In this document: positions 44,199 to 50,331 of the stretch, one piece after another | Layout: each line of letters opens with the position of its first letter | How positions within the stretch are numbered: position 1 is the stretch's first letter | Source: CAZOOW01 sp964581535 | GTDB taxonomy: Bacteria > Patescibacteriota > Saccharimonadia > Saccharimonadales > Saccharimonadaceae | Assembly (NCBI GenBank): GCA_964581535.1 | Contig: CAZOOW010000001.1 | Coordinates: 186,001 to 250,000, forward strand | Reading direction: 5' to 3' | Length of the DNA: 64,000 nt | The notes under the pieces: generated by a model | Database searches by the model: none | What the model was told of the DNA's origin: nothing | What the model saw: the letters and a program-made list of their open reading frames with translations, nothing else | Position numbers and translations under genes: made by a program

Positions 44199-44204
44199 TA
44201 TAAA
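44199..44204 (+). promoter_or_regulatory. -10 box of pilin-type gene 7
   Basis: TATAAA with 7 bases (TTAAGCT) before ATG 44212, just after the terminator, so gene 7 has its own promoter. Confidence 0.45.
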
Positions 44205-44211
44205 TTAAGCT

Positions 44212-44625
44212 ATGAAACAACTCACATCACTCTTAGCAAAACTGCTCATCGTCACTCCACTGCTCTTGTTCGCTGTCTCGATTGTATCACCTGAAGCAAG
44301 TGCGGCATGTGACACATCTAACTTGTCTATCTCTACCGGTGCTGACTGTGCACGCGGTAATGAACAGCCTGCTGATTTGTTCGGCGGTAACAACAGTATA
44401 TTTGGACGCGTAACGAACATCCTGCTTTTCCTGGTTGGTGCCATCAGTGTCATCATGCTCATCATCGGCGGAATCCGATATGTAATTTCAGGTGGTGACC
44501 AGGCGCAAGTTACGGCAGCAAAGAACACAATCCTTTATGCAATCGTTGGTATCGTTGTTGCCTTCCTCGCATATGCAGCCGTCAACTTTGTAACCCAGGC
44601 GCTTTCAGGCACATCAGCTCGGTAA
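44212..44625 (+). CDS. VirB2/TrbC-like pilin-type protein 7
   Basis: A 137-residue pilin-type protein, the closest paralogue of gene 6. The signal peptide ends SPEASAACD; the mature part starts with a two-Cys segment (CDTSNLSISTGADC) and has helices around IGGIRYVISGGDQAQVTAAK. It lies after a terminator and has its own promoter, so it can be expressed separately, perhaps as the major subunit. A bidirectional terminator closes the array at 44647. Confidence 0.8.
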   Translation: MKQLTSLLAKLLIVTPLLLFAVSIVSPEASAACDTSNLSISTGADCARGNEQPADLFGGNNSIFGRVTNILLFLVGAISVIMLIIGGIRYVISGGDQAQVTAAKNTILYAIVGIVVAFLAYAAVNFVTQALSGTSAR

Positions 44626-44646
44626 TGCCCTAACCTTTCTGCAAAT

Positions 44647-44676
44647 AAAAAACCACTCGAGTATGAGCGGTTTTTT
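44647..44676. terminator. Bidirectional terminator between pilin gene 7 and hsp20
   Basis: A 12-bp stem (44647-44658 with 44665-44676) with A-run and T-run flanks and one A/C mismatch on the plus strand that becomes a G-U pair on the minus strand. It serves both convergent genes. Confidence 0.8.
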
Positions 44677-44689
44677 ATATGTAGCTACG

Positions 44690-45169
44690 TTACATAATGT
44701 CGATCTTGCGGGCTTGTTCCTGTTTAATCTTGGTAAAGCCGATAGTCAGAACGCCGTCTTTTAGGACTGCCTCTACTTCGTCTTCTTTAACCAGAACAGG
44801 AAGTGCCAACGTGCGGCTGAACTCGCCCCAGTAGCATTCCTGGATGTGCCACTGCTGCGCTGCACTGTCATCGCTACTGCTGAGTGTACCTGAGATAGTC
44901 AGGATACCGTCAGAGATACTGACATCGAGATCTTGCTTGTTCACACCCGCTGTGCGAGCTTTTACGATAAGTTTCTCGTCAGTTTCATAAACATCGACAG
45001 CCAATTGTCCCGGCATGCCTTCTTCTTCATCCCACGTATCATCTTCTTGCGGTACTTCATTTGCATCTGCGCCCGACCCGGTATCTACCGGAGATTCATC
45101 AGTAAGGAACGCTGCCGCCAACTCATCTTCCATGAGTAGGTCATCGTTCTGTTTTTGTCCTCGTGCCAT
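44690..45169 (-). CDS. Hsp20/alpha-crystallin small heat-shock protein
   Basis: A 159-residue small chaperone. An acidic N-terminal arm of about 55 residues leads into an alpha-crystallin domain (about 58-150): VDVYETDEKLIVKARTAGV, LDVSISDGILTISGTL, ECYWGEFSRTLALPV and VEAVLKDGVLTIGFTK, ending in KIDIM in place of the common IxI tail. It prevents aggregation of unfolding proteins. A strong Shine-Dalgarno sequence (GGAGG) lies 6 bases before the ATG, and the leader is about 45 bases, unlike the leaderless genes nearby. I see no CIRCE element here. Confidence 0.93.
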   Translation of the reverse strand: MARGQKQNDDLLMEDELAAAFLTDESPVDTGSGADANEVPQEDDTWDEEEGMPGQLAVDVYETDEKLIVKARTAGVNKQDLDVSISDGILTISGTLSSSDDSAAQQWHIQECYWGEFSRTLALPVLVKEDEVEAVLKDGVLTIGFTKIKQEQARKIDIM

Positions 45170-45272
45170 TTGTCCTCCACTTCGATAGGCTTGACCTAAG
45201 TATGTCTCACATAGTATATCCTAAATTGTCAATGCGACGCAATAATAACGCTCAAAATAGGTAAATAATACA

Positions 45273-45935
45273 ATGCTTGACCATCTGCTGAGTCTTGTCG
45301 CCCCTCACTCCTGTTCTGGCTGTGGAGAAGTAGGCTCGTTACTATGCGGTTCATGTAAAAATGACATCGTTGACGAGCCATACGGTCGATGCATATTTTG
45401 CGAAAAAGCTGCTAAAACAAACATATGCACCACCTGCAGAAAAAAACACGGTGTAGAAGATGTATGGTGTGTTGGTGAAAGAAGCCATGGTCTAAAAAAC
45501 TTAGTAGATGCATATAAATTCCGTTCGTCTAAAGAAGCTTCGAAACACATCTCTGAACTACTAGATCTATCCCTACCGATTATGCCATTGAATACGGTTG
45601 TGGTGCCGGTTCCTACCGCACCTAGTCACAAGCGCATCCGCGGGTTCGGCCACACGGAATTTTTTGCGAAATCTCTTGCTAAAAAACGCGGTCTTCTCTG
45701 CCGACACGTGTTAAGCAGAGTGACGAGTGACACTCAGCATTTCAAAAAACGTCCCGAGCGTTTGAATGAAATCAAAAAAAGTTTTGAAGTTATAGCAGCA
45801 GTTCCAGAGGTCATACTACTTGTCGATGATATTATAACAACGGGTGCAACGCTTTCATCGTGTACAAAACGACTACGTGCCGCAGGTGCAAAACATATTT
45901 ATATAGGTGTTGTTGCTCGTCAGCCGAGTAAATAA
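45273..45935 (+). CDS. comF: ComF family phosphoribosyltransferase-like protein
   Basis: A 220-residue protein of the ComF/GntX family, linked in other bacteria to uptake of transforming DNA. Two Cys pairs near the N-terminus (CSGCGEVGSLLCGSC and CIFCEK...CTTC) form a zinc-ribbon-like region, and the phosphoribosyltransferase domain has VVPVPTAPSHKRIRGFGH, HFKKRPERL and the PRPP-binding motif VILLVDDIITTGATLSSC. Competence is plausible here, since Saccharibacteria depend on scavenged nucleotides, but that is inference. A hairpin terminator follows at 45939. Confidence 0.9.
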   Translation: MLDHLLSLVAPHSCSGCGEVGSLLCGSCKNDIVDEPYGRCIFCEKAAKTNICTTCRKKHGVEDVWCVGERSHGLKNLVDAYKFRSSKEASKHISELLDLSLPIMPLNTVVVPVPTAPSHKRIRGFGHTEFFAKSLAKKRGLLCRHVLSRVTSDTQHFKKRPERLNEIKKSFEVIAAVPEVILLVDDIITTGATLSSCTKRLRAAGAKHIYIGVVARQPSK

Positions 45936-45938
45936 AAA

Positions 45939-45960
45939 CGACCCAGACGGGTCGATTTTA
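45939..45960 (+). terminator. Terminator after comF
   Basis: A 6-bp stem (45939-45944 with 45949-45954), loop AGAC, followed by ATTTTAATT. Confidence 0.65.
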
Positions 45961-45962
45961 AT

Positions 45963-45983
45963 TGGCGGAGAGAGTGGGATTCG
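45963..45983 (-). repeat. Second copy of the tRNA-Ser(TGA) 3' end (21 bp)
   Basis: These 21 bases repeat exactly the CCA, discriminator, acceptor and part of the T-arm of the tRNA-Ser at 46098-46187 (copy at 46098-46118). There is no 5' tRNA half here. It may be an integration scar or a duplication remnant. Confidence 0.7.
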
Positions 45984-46054
45984 CTTTGTTCGATGAATCT
46001 CAAAAAGTGCCTGGGTTTGCAGACTTGCAAACCCGTTCGAATCCTATTTCTAAT

Positions 46055-46096
46055 CAATAAAACCGCCCCCAAGTCTAAAGACTTAAGAGCAGTTTT
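46055..46096 (-). terminator. Terminator of tRNA-Ser(TGA)
   Basis: A 17-bp stem (46059-46075 with 46080-46096) and loop TAAA. Four positions pair as G-U only in the minus-strand transcript, which fixes its direction. It lies directly after the tRNA 3' end. Confidence 0.75.
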
Positions 46097-46097
46097 A

Positions 46098-46187
46098 TGG
46101 CGGAGAGAGTGGGATTCGAACCCACGGTACCGTTGCCGGCACGACGGTTTTCAAGACCGTTACCTTCAACCACTCGGTCATCTCTCC
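46098..46187 (-). tRNA. tRNA-Ser(TGA)
   Basis: A class II tRNA with 7-bp acceptor (GGAGAGA/TCTCTCC), discriminator G and encoded CCA. The anticodon loop CTTGAAA gives anticodon TGA (reads UCA), there is a long variable arm, and the T-loop is TTCGAAT. A TATACT -10 box lies about 14 bases upstream on the minus strand. Confidence 0.95.
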
Positions 46188-46240
46188 ATAACTACCGACA
46201 AAGTATACCATACCCTCTTACTTTCTCATCTGTTATTTGC

Positions 46241-46246
46241 TACAAT
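46241..46246 (+). promoter_or_regulatory. -10 box for tRNA-Ser(GCT)
   Basis: TACAAT on the plus strand about 54 bases before the mature tRNA; a 5' leader of about 45 bases would be removed by RNase P. Confidence 0.4.
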
Positions 46247-46299
46247 ACAGCAGTTGAATCGTAAACCAATGGCGAGTAACCCAGTAACGGTTCTTACAC

Positions 46300-46392
46300 G
46301 GAGGAGTACCCAAGTGGCTGAAGGGGACGGTTTGCTAAATCGTTAGTACGGAGAGATCTGTAGCGGGAGTTCGAATCTCCCCTCCTCCGCCA
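46300..46392 (+). tRNA. tRNA-Ser(GCT)
   Basis: A class II tRNA with acceptor GGAGGAG/CTCCTCC, discriminator G and encoded CCA. The anticodon loop TTGCTAA gives GCT (reads AGC/AGU), and there is a long variable arm. It is divergent from tRNA-Ser(TGA). Confidence 0.95.
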
Positions 46393-46400
46393 GAAGAAGT

Positions 46401-46435
46401 AAGTTCATGTCTACAAGGATATGGACTTTTTCTTA
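46401..46435 (+). terminator. Terminator after tRNA-Ser(GCT)
   Basis: An 11-bp stem including two G-U pairs (46401-46411 with 46418-46428), 6-base loop, then a T-tract ending in CTT. Confidence 0.65.
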
Positions 46436-46461
46436 TGCTAAATCGATGTAAGCACTAGTGC

Positions 46462-46467
46462 TATACT
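46462..46467 (+). promoter_or_regulatory. -10 box of the 46474 gene
   Basis: TATACT followed by 6 bases (GGAAAT) and ATG 46474. Confidence 0.5.
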
Positions 46468-46473
46468 GGAAAT

Positions 46474-47007
46474 ATGCAGCCAGAGGCGGAGCAAACAACG
46501 TATAATTATCAGCCGCAACCAGAGACGGTTGAGCCTGCAATAGCCGATGAAACACCTATCTCATGGCAGGCTTCTGAATACATTCAGCATGACAAGGCTG
46601 GCGGGTGGTTTCTGGCTCTTCTCGGCGTAGCGGCAGTGCTTCTCCTCGTTGATATTTTCCTAGTAAAGTCGTGGACGTTCGGTGCGCTCATCGTTGTAAT
46701 GACGATCGGTGTTTTTGTCCTTGCTCGGCGGTCGCCGCGGACGCTCAACTACACTTTGTCGTCGCAAAGCCTTCAGATTGATGACAAACACTTTAGTATG
46801 CATGATTTTCGTGCGTTCGGCGTGCTACAGGAGGACGCGATATATTCAGTGCAGCTTATCCCCATCAAGCGTTTTATGCCAGCGGTCAACGTGTATTTCC
46901 CTCCCGAATATGGCGAGAAAATAGTTGATATTTTTGGCAGTGTTTTACCGATGGAGCATTTAGAACCTGATTTTATCGATAGGCTCACCCGTAAAATACG
47001 ATTTTAG
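46474..47007 (+). CDS. Small membrane protein with two helices, unknown function
   Basis: A 177-residue protein I do not recognise. A polar Gln/Glu/Pro-rich N-terminus (1-45) precedes two close membrane helices (about 47-66 and 69-88, WFLALLGVAAVLLLVDIFL and FGALIVVMTIGVFVLA), then an acidic/basic soluble domain of about 90 residues (LSSQSLQIDDKHFSMHDFRAF, VYFPPEYGEKIVDIF) resembling the bPH-like domain that often follows two helices. It stands alone between tRNA genes, with its own leaderless-type promoter. Confidence 0.7.
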   Translation: MQPEAEQTTYNYQPQPETVEPAIADETPISWQASEYIQHDKAGGWFLALLGVAAVLLLVDIFLVKSWTFGALIVVMTIGVFVLARRSPRTLNYTLSSQSLQIDDKHFSMHDFRAFGVLQEDAIYSVQLIPIKRFMPAVNVYFPPEYGEKIVDIFGSVLPMEHLEPDFIDRLTRKIRF

Positions 47008-47022
47008 GACGACAGCCCACCT

Positions 47023-47050
47023 TGCTTACCTCTGTAACGCATGCTATACT
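47023..47050 (+). promoter_or_regulatory. Promoter of tRNA-Arg(GCG)
   Basis: TTGCTT (47023-47028), 16-base spacer, TATACT (47045-47050). The leader before the tRNA contains a small GC-rich hairpin. Confidence 0.5.
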
Positions 47051-47096
47051 ACCCCGTGTCTTTCGCCAACGGGCGAAGTCTGAAAAGTAGTACCGC

Positions 47097-47173
47097 GCAC
47101 CCGTAGCTCAGCTGGATAGAGCGTTGGCTTGCGGAGCCAAAGGTCGTAAGTTCGAATCTTGCCGGGTGTACCA
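47097..47173 (+). tRNA. tRNA-Arg(GCG)
   Basis: A class I tRNA with acceptor GCACCCG/CGGGTGT (one G-U pair), discriminator A and encoded CCA. The anticodon stem TTGGC/GCCAA frames the loop TTGCGGA, so the anticodon is GCG (reads CGC, and CGU by wobble). Most bacteria use ACG here. Confidence 0.92.
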
Positions 47174-47181
47174 TAGAAAAT

Positions 47182-47206
47182 AGGTTAGCGTGTCTAGCCT
47201 TTTTTC
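47182..47206 (+). terminator. Terminator after tRNA-Arg(GCG)
   Basis: Stem 47183-47188 with 47194-47199 (one U-G pair), 5-base loop, then a T-run TTTTTT. Confidence 0.75.
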
Positions 47207-47237
47207 TTTAGTACACCACCGTTTGCAATACGAGACC

Positions 47238-47711
47238 TTAGCTTTTTGTTGATTTTTCGTTTTCCATTTCGCTACGAAGCACCATGAACTCGTCCCGTAA
47301 CCCCTTGCTATCATCAATTATTTTTTGTAAAAAGCCACTCCCCTTACCTCGTACAACGTCTTTAAGAATCAGTAAGAGTAGCACCGGATACGGAAATCGC
47401 AGCTTCTCTATCGTTGTAAAAATAGTGTCACTAAAAGCAAGCAGGCGTTTTCGTTGTGATCGATTTAGATGTGCTGGTGCGAGCTTGTTTGCGATAAATC
47501 GTAGCAACAGCCACGCTCCAATGACAACAATGGCCAAGGGTAGAACCAAAATAAAACCTAGATACCACAGTGCGTCATATTGAGAGCCCAACCACAGTAA
47601 AAGAACCATAACAACTGCGAGTACTATGAGTGAAATAATACCGACGGTGCGAATCAGGCGTAACAACACCGCTACTGTTACGGCTCGTAGGACGAGAAAT
47701 GATGACTGCAT
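47238..47711 (-). CDS. Small membrane protein, unknown function
   Basis: A 157-residue protein I do not recognise. Two or three N-terminal membrane helices (about 18-40, 45-70) are followed by a basic, amphipathic half (APAHLNRSQRKRLLAF, LLILKDVVRGKGSGF) that is probably cytoplasmic. The ATG touches the stop of the upstream membrane-protein gene (shared base 47711), so the two are translated together and likely work as a pair. Confidence 0.65.
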   Translation of the reverse strand: MQSSFLVLRAVTVAVLLRLIRTVGIISLIVLAVVMVLLLWLGSQYDALWYLGFILVLPLAIVVIGAWLLLRFIANKLAPAHLNRSQRKRLLAFSDTIFTTIEKLRFPYPVLLLLILKDVVRGKGSGFLQKIIDDSKGLRDEFMVLRSEMENEKSTKS

Positions 47712-48676
47712 TAGCTATCTGCCTTTCGTTGTCGCCATTTCCAAGCACCCAACAAAACCGTAAGAGCGAGTCCACTAATGAGGGCAATACTGGCACGCAA
47801 ATTGACTTGGGAACTGAAACTTGTCAAAACGCCGGAGAGTGCTTGGCTGTAGCCGGAAGAAGTTAGTGCACGCATGAACTCGGTATGGATGGTCGGCTGA
47901 AAGATGAGCAGCGCTAAACCGGCTAGTATCAGAGACACGGAACATATTATCGCCCCCGTTAGGCGTCTGGCGATGGTCACGTAGAGGGCAGCAAATATTA
48001 TCACGGCGATGGAAAGCAGGTTAAGGACCCATAGATAGTTCAAATAGCTTGGGATCCTAGTGATACGGCTTGATTCACCCATGGCGGGCATGACGGAACT
48101 TTCTGTGATTGTGCTGAGGGAATCGGTCTCTCCGGAGCGTATACCGCCCATTATGGCTTGAGTAGCCTCGCCACTTGTCGCGTAGTCCGGACGGCAGCTT
48201 TGCTGCATGAGCGCGTCTTCCGGTGGATAAACATACAACTCGCAGACTGGTAATTTTGCTACTTTGGCCTCGAGTGATTTTTCAAAATTTTGGTAAAAGA
48301 CATTCTTTTTGTCATCAAAACTCAGCGAAAACGTTACTTCGGGCTCTTTGCTGTCCAGCCAGCGGTAGATAGTTGCGATAACCGGTTCTGTTCGCTCACG
48401 CATCTCCTCTTTAGATATCGAACGTTGGAGTGCTTCGCGAATCAGCTCTTTGTCTATCAATTTGTTTGGGTAGCGGCTATTTATTTCGCTATAAACGTAA
48501 TCTGTCATCGCCTTGTCGCGAAGCTGCTCGTAAAATGTCGATTTTGCGAGATGTGATGTCATGTGTGATCGGTTAAGGAGCGTATTTTGGAGCGCGTTGT
48601 TAAACAAGATAATCGCAACGCCGTCGGCTATCAGGATGCTCCAGGCAAGAGCGGTAAATCCACGCCACACTTTCAT
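47711..48676 (-). CDS. Polytopic membrane protein with extracytoplasmic domain, unknown function
   Basis: A 321-residue protein I do not recognise. One membrane helix (about 6-26, ALAWSILIADGVAIILF) is followed by a soluble region of about 170 residues, probably outside the cell, containing CELYVYPPEDALMQQSC with two Cys, and then three C-terminal helices (about 200-225, 230-250, 285-305). The frame is open further upstream to 48904, but that part overlaps a tRNA on the other strand; ATG 48676 has a TACAAT box 6 bases before it. It is coupled to the 47238 gene. Confidence 0.7.
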   Translation of the reverse strand: MKVWRGFTALAWSILIADGVAIILFNNALQNTLLNRSHMTSHLAKSTFYEQLRDKAMTDYVYSEINSRYPNKLIDKELIREALQRSISKEEMRERTEPVIATIYRWLDSKEPEVTFSLSFDDKKNVFYQNFEKSLEAKVAKLPVCELYVYPPEDALMQQSCRPDYATSGEATQAIMGGIRSGETDSLSTITESSVMPAMGESSRITRIPSYLNYLWVLNLLSIAVIIFAALYVTIARRLTGAIICSVSLILAGLALLIFQPTIHTEFMRALTSSGYSQALSGVLTSFSSQVNLRASIALISGLALTVLLGAWKWRQRKADS

Positions 48677-48682
48677 AGGCTC

Positions 48683-48688
48683 ATTGTA
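48683..48688 (-). promoter_or_regulatory. -10 box of the 48676 gene
   Basis: TACAAT on the minus strand, 6 bases before ATG 48676. Confidence 0.5.
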
Positions 48689-48697
48689 GCACATACG

Positions 48698-48727
48698 TTG
48701 CCAATCACCCCTGTTGTTTGCTATAGT
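48698..48727 (+). promoter_or_regulatory. Promoter of tRNA-Ser(CGA)
   Basis: TTGCCA (48698-48703), 18-base spacer, TATAGT (48722-48727); start expected about 5 bases before the tRNA. Confidence 0.5.
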
Positions 48728-48738
48728 CAGTTCGACGA

Positions 48739-48829
48739 GGAGAGGTGTCTGAGTGGTTGAAGGTGTCGCTCTCGAAAAGCGGTGTGCGGTTTTCCCGTAC
48801 CGGGAGTTCGAATCTCCCCCTCTCCGCCA
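48739..48829 (+). tRNA. tRNA-Ser(CGA)
   Basis: A class II tRNA with acceptor GGAGAGG/CCTCTCC, discriminator G and encoded CCA. The anticodon loop CTCGAAA gives CGA (reads UCG), and there is a long variable arm. It is the third serine tRNA within 2.7 kb. Confidence 0.95.
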
Positions 48830-48838
48830 GAAGAGAGG

Positions 48839-48870
48839 CGGCCAGGCTTTAGCCCTGGCCGTTTCTCTCC
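48839..48870 (+). terminator. Terminator after tRNA-Ser(CGA)
   Basis: An 8-bp GC stem (48839-48846 with 48854-48861), 7-base loop, then TTTCTCTCCTT. Confidence 0.65.
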
Positions 48871-48980
48871 TTAAGAAATTTGAACAATCCAATTCTGGCC
48901 ACACATGTGCGAGAGCAAATTTGCTCCCTTTCTCCGTCGTAAAACTCCTCTTTCACCATTTGTGCCGGGGTTTTTATCTC

Positions 48981-49019
48981 AAAAGTAAGCGCCCCTGCTC
49001 TCGTGGAGAAACAGGGGCG
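48981..49019 (-). terminator. Terminator of the SPFH-like gene
   Basis: An 8-bp GC-rich stem (48990-48997 with 49012-49019) with an inner CTC/GAG pair. The minus-strand transcript continues CTTACTTTTGAG. The 206-base stretch 48830-49035 holds only the two terminators and no gene that I can see. Confidence 0.65.
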
Positions 49020-49035
49020 TATGAATAGGGTGATG

Positions 49036-49767
49036 TCAGTTACCGAACTGACCGTAGACAACTGCTGATGTGCTGTTGCCATGAACTTCGCTGTGCGCAG
49101 CTTCGCCCAGTAGTGCGACCGACGGTGCGTAACCGCCAAGCTTGATCGCATCGGCCATCTCAGACGTTGGTCGTTGGACAAGTTCCCTTACCTCGATGCT
49201 TCGGATTGCATATCCGTAGGGAGGCACGCTGTCTTCCCCCCAGACGATGCGGACTGCTTCTTCGAGTTCCGCTTCGTCGGTCCCGTCTGCAAGCAGCGAC
49301 TTCAGACGGCTCTGAAGGAGTGCGCCGACTTGCTTCAGCGCTGCACCATTCTCCACATCGTCGCGGTTCGTGTCCTCAGCTCGGTAGACACGTTCCCTGA
49401 TGGCTTCCTTCGTGCCGAGCACATAGAGGATCGCCATGATGTCGTAGCGGTAGAACGTTCCGCGACGCTCGACTTCTCCGGTCAGAACGACTTCTCGATC
49501 TGCGAACGATATCTTGCGAAAAGCAAAGATACCGCCGATGTGAAGGTGAGGGCCCGGACCACATTTCCAAAGTGTCCGTCCAAAGAACTCGCGGATACCA
49601 CCTTCGTTGGGGCCACAGCTAGCAACCCTGATGTGACCTTTCGCGATGCTGAACCCCAGAACAAGCAGTGTCAGAGCAAAGATGGTTCCAGTGATTCCGA
49701 GAGCACGATACGTGGCGAGGTTGAAATAATCACCCTCCAAAACGAAAGGTGCGACCTGTGCAAACAT
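49036..49767 (-). CDS. SPFH/band-7-like membrane protein
   Basis: A 243-residue protein with one N-terminal membrane helix (about 22-45) and a domain resembling SPFH/band 7 proteins: VASCGPNEGGIREFFG, WKCGPGPHLHIGG, FADREVVLTGEVERRG and ALLQSRLKSLLADGTDEAE. Such proteins form scaffolds at the membrane, but this one is distant from known subgroups and has no NfeD partner next to it. It is GC-rich, has a full Shine-Dalgarno AAGGAGGTGG before the ATG and its own GC hairpin, in contrast to its leaderless neighbours. This makes recent transfer likely. Confidence 0.7.
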   Translation of the reverse strand: MFAQVAPFVLEGDYFNLATYRALGITGTIFALTLLVLGFSIAKGHIRVASCGPNEGGIREFFGRTLWKCGPGPHLHIGGIFAFRKISFADREVVLTGEVERRGTFYRYDIMAILYVLGTKEAIRERVYRAEDTNRDDVENGAALKQVGALLQSRLKSLLADGTDEAELEEAVRIVWGEDSVPPYGYAIRSIEVRELVQRPTSEMADAIKLGGYAPSVALLGEAAHSEVHGNSTSAVVYGQFGN

Positions 49768-49868
49768 GTTCCACCTCCTTAGGCTCTAGTACTAGATGTT
49801 TGTGTCCATGGATGAGCAGGTATGTGCTCATCGTAGCACGCAGATAAATCGATGCAAAACATCTCCTA

Positions 49869-49874
49869 TATACT
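49869..49874 (+). promoter_or_regulatory. -10 box of the HIT gene
   Basis: TATACT followed by 6 bases (GAAGGT) and ATG 49881. Confidence 0.5.
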
Positions 49875-49880
49875 GAAGGT

Positions 49881-50276
49881 ATGCAAGAACGTTCAATTTT
49901 TTCGAAAATTATCAGCGGCGACGTCCCGTCGCATAAAATCTATGAAGACGACTATACACTTGCGTTTCTAGACATTCACCCTGTCCAACCCGGCCACACA
50001 CTGGTCATTCCTAAGGCAGAGATTGAATTCGTATGGGATTTGGATGATCCGACGTATCAAGCGCTAATGTCGAGCGTGAGAACTGTTGCTCGGCGACTCC
50101 GCGAGGTTCTCGGGGTGCCCTATGTTGGTGAGCAGGTCGTAGGCGTGGACGTGCCGCATGCTCACGTCCATCTCATCCCCTTCACTTCTGCCGAACAGTT
50201 TCGCCAGGTACCAGATGTGAATGCCGAACCCGATCACCAGCTTCTCGAGTCAATGGCCGCACGTCTTCGGTTCTAA
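49881..50276 (+). CDS. HIT family (histidine triad) nucleotide hydrolase
   Basis: A 131-residue protein of the HINT/HIT family, which hydrolyses adenosine phosphoramidates or related nucleotides. IFSKIISGDVPSHKIYEDD, AFLDIHPVQPGHTLVIPK and the triad VPHAHVHLIPF near residue 95-105 are all present. The length is typical. The leaderless-type promoter lies directly before the ATG, and the next gene on the strand follows 55 bases later. Confidence 0.95.
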   Translation: MQERSIFSKIISGDVPSHKIYEDDYTLAFLDIHPVQPGHTLVIPKAEIEFVWDLDDPTYQALMSSVRTVARRLREVLGVPYVGEQVVGVDVPHAHVHLIPFTSAEQFRQVPDVNAEPDHQLLESMAARLRF

Positions 50277-50287
50277 GCAACCAATAC

Positions 50288-50316
50288 TTGACATATTGTA
50301 AAGCTTATGCTAGTAT
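50288..50316 (+). promoter_or_regulatory. Promoter of the 50332 gene
   Basis: Consensus TTGACA (50288-50293), 17-base spacer ending in TATGC, TAGTAT (50311-50316), 15 bases before ATG 50332. Confidence 0.55.
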
Positions 50317-50331
50317 GTTTTCTAGTACCTT

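Noticed and set aside
28508..44625. Complete conjugative element (ICE) for the secretion locus
   Set aside because: No relaxase, VirD4-type coupling protein, integrase, oriT-like repeats or attachment sites were found in or beside it, and it lies directly next to the chromosomal recF gene.
46013..46034. Perfect 8-bp hairpin (GGGTTTGC/GCAAACCC) taken as a tRNA anticodon arm
   Set aside because: Nearby GTTCGAATCC looks like a T-loop, but no acceptor or D-arm can be folded around it, and the loop size is wrong for an anticodon arm. It is left as an unexplained hairpin in the tRNA-remnant interval.
45993..46346. 117-codon frame covering comF downstream DNA and two tRNA genes
   Set aside because: It overlaps tRNA-Ser(TGA) and the start of tRNA-Ser(GCT), which are structurally complete; the apparent protein is translated tRNA sequence.
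47711..48904. Longer start (48904) for the 47711 membrane-protein gene
   Set aside because: The extra 76 codons cross the tRNA-Ser(CGA) gene on the other strand and its promoter; ATG 48676 has a -10 box 6 bases upstream and leads straight into the first membrane helix.
49174..49782. Open frame of 202 codons on the plus strand opposite the SPFH-like gene
   Set aside because: It mirrors the GC-rich minus-strand gene, which has a full Shine-Dalgarno site, a signal-anchor helix and a terminator. The plus frame has none of these and no family motif.
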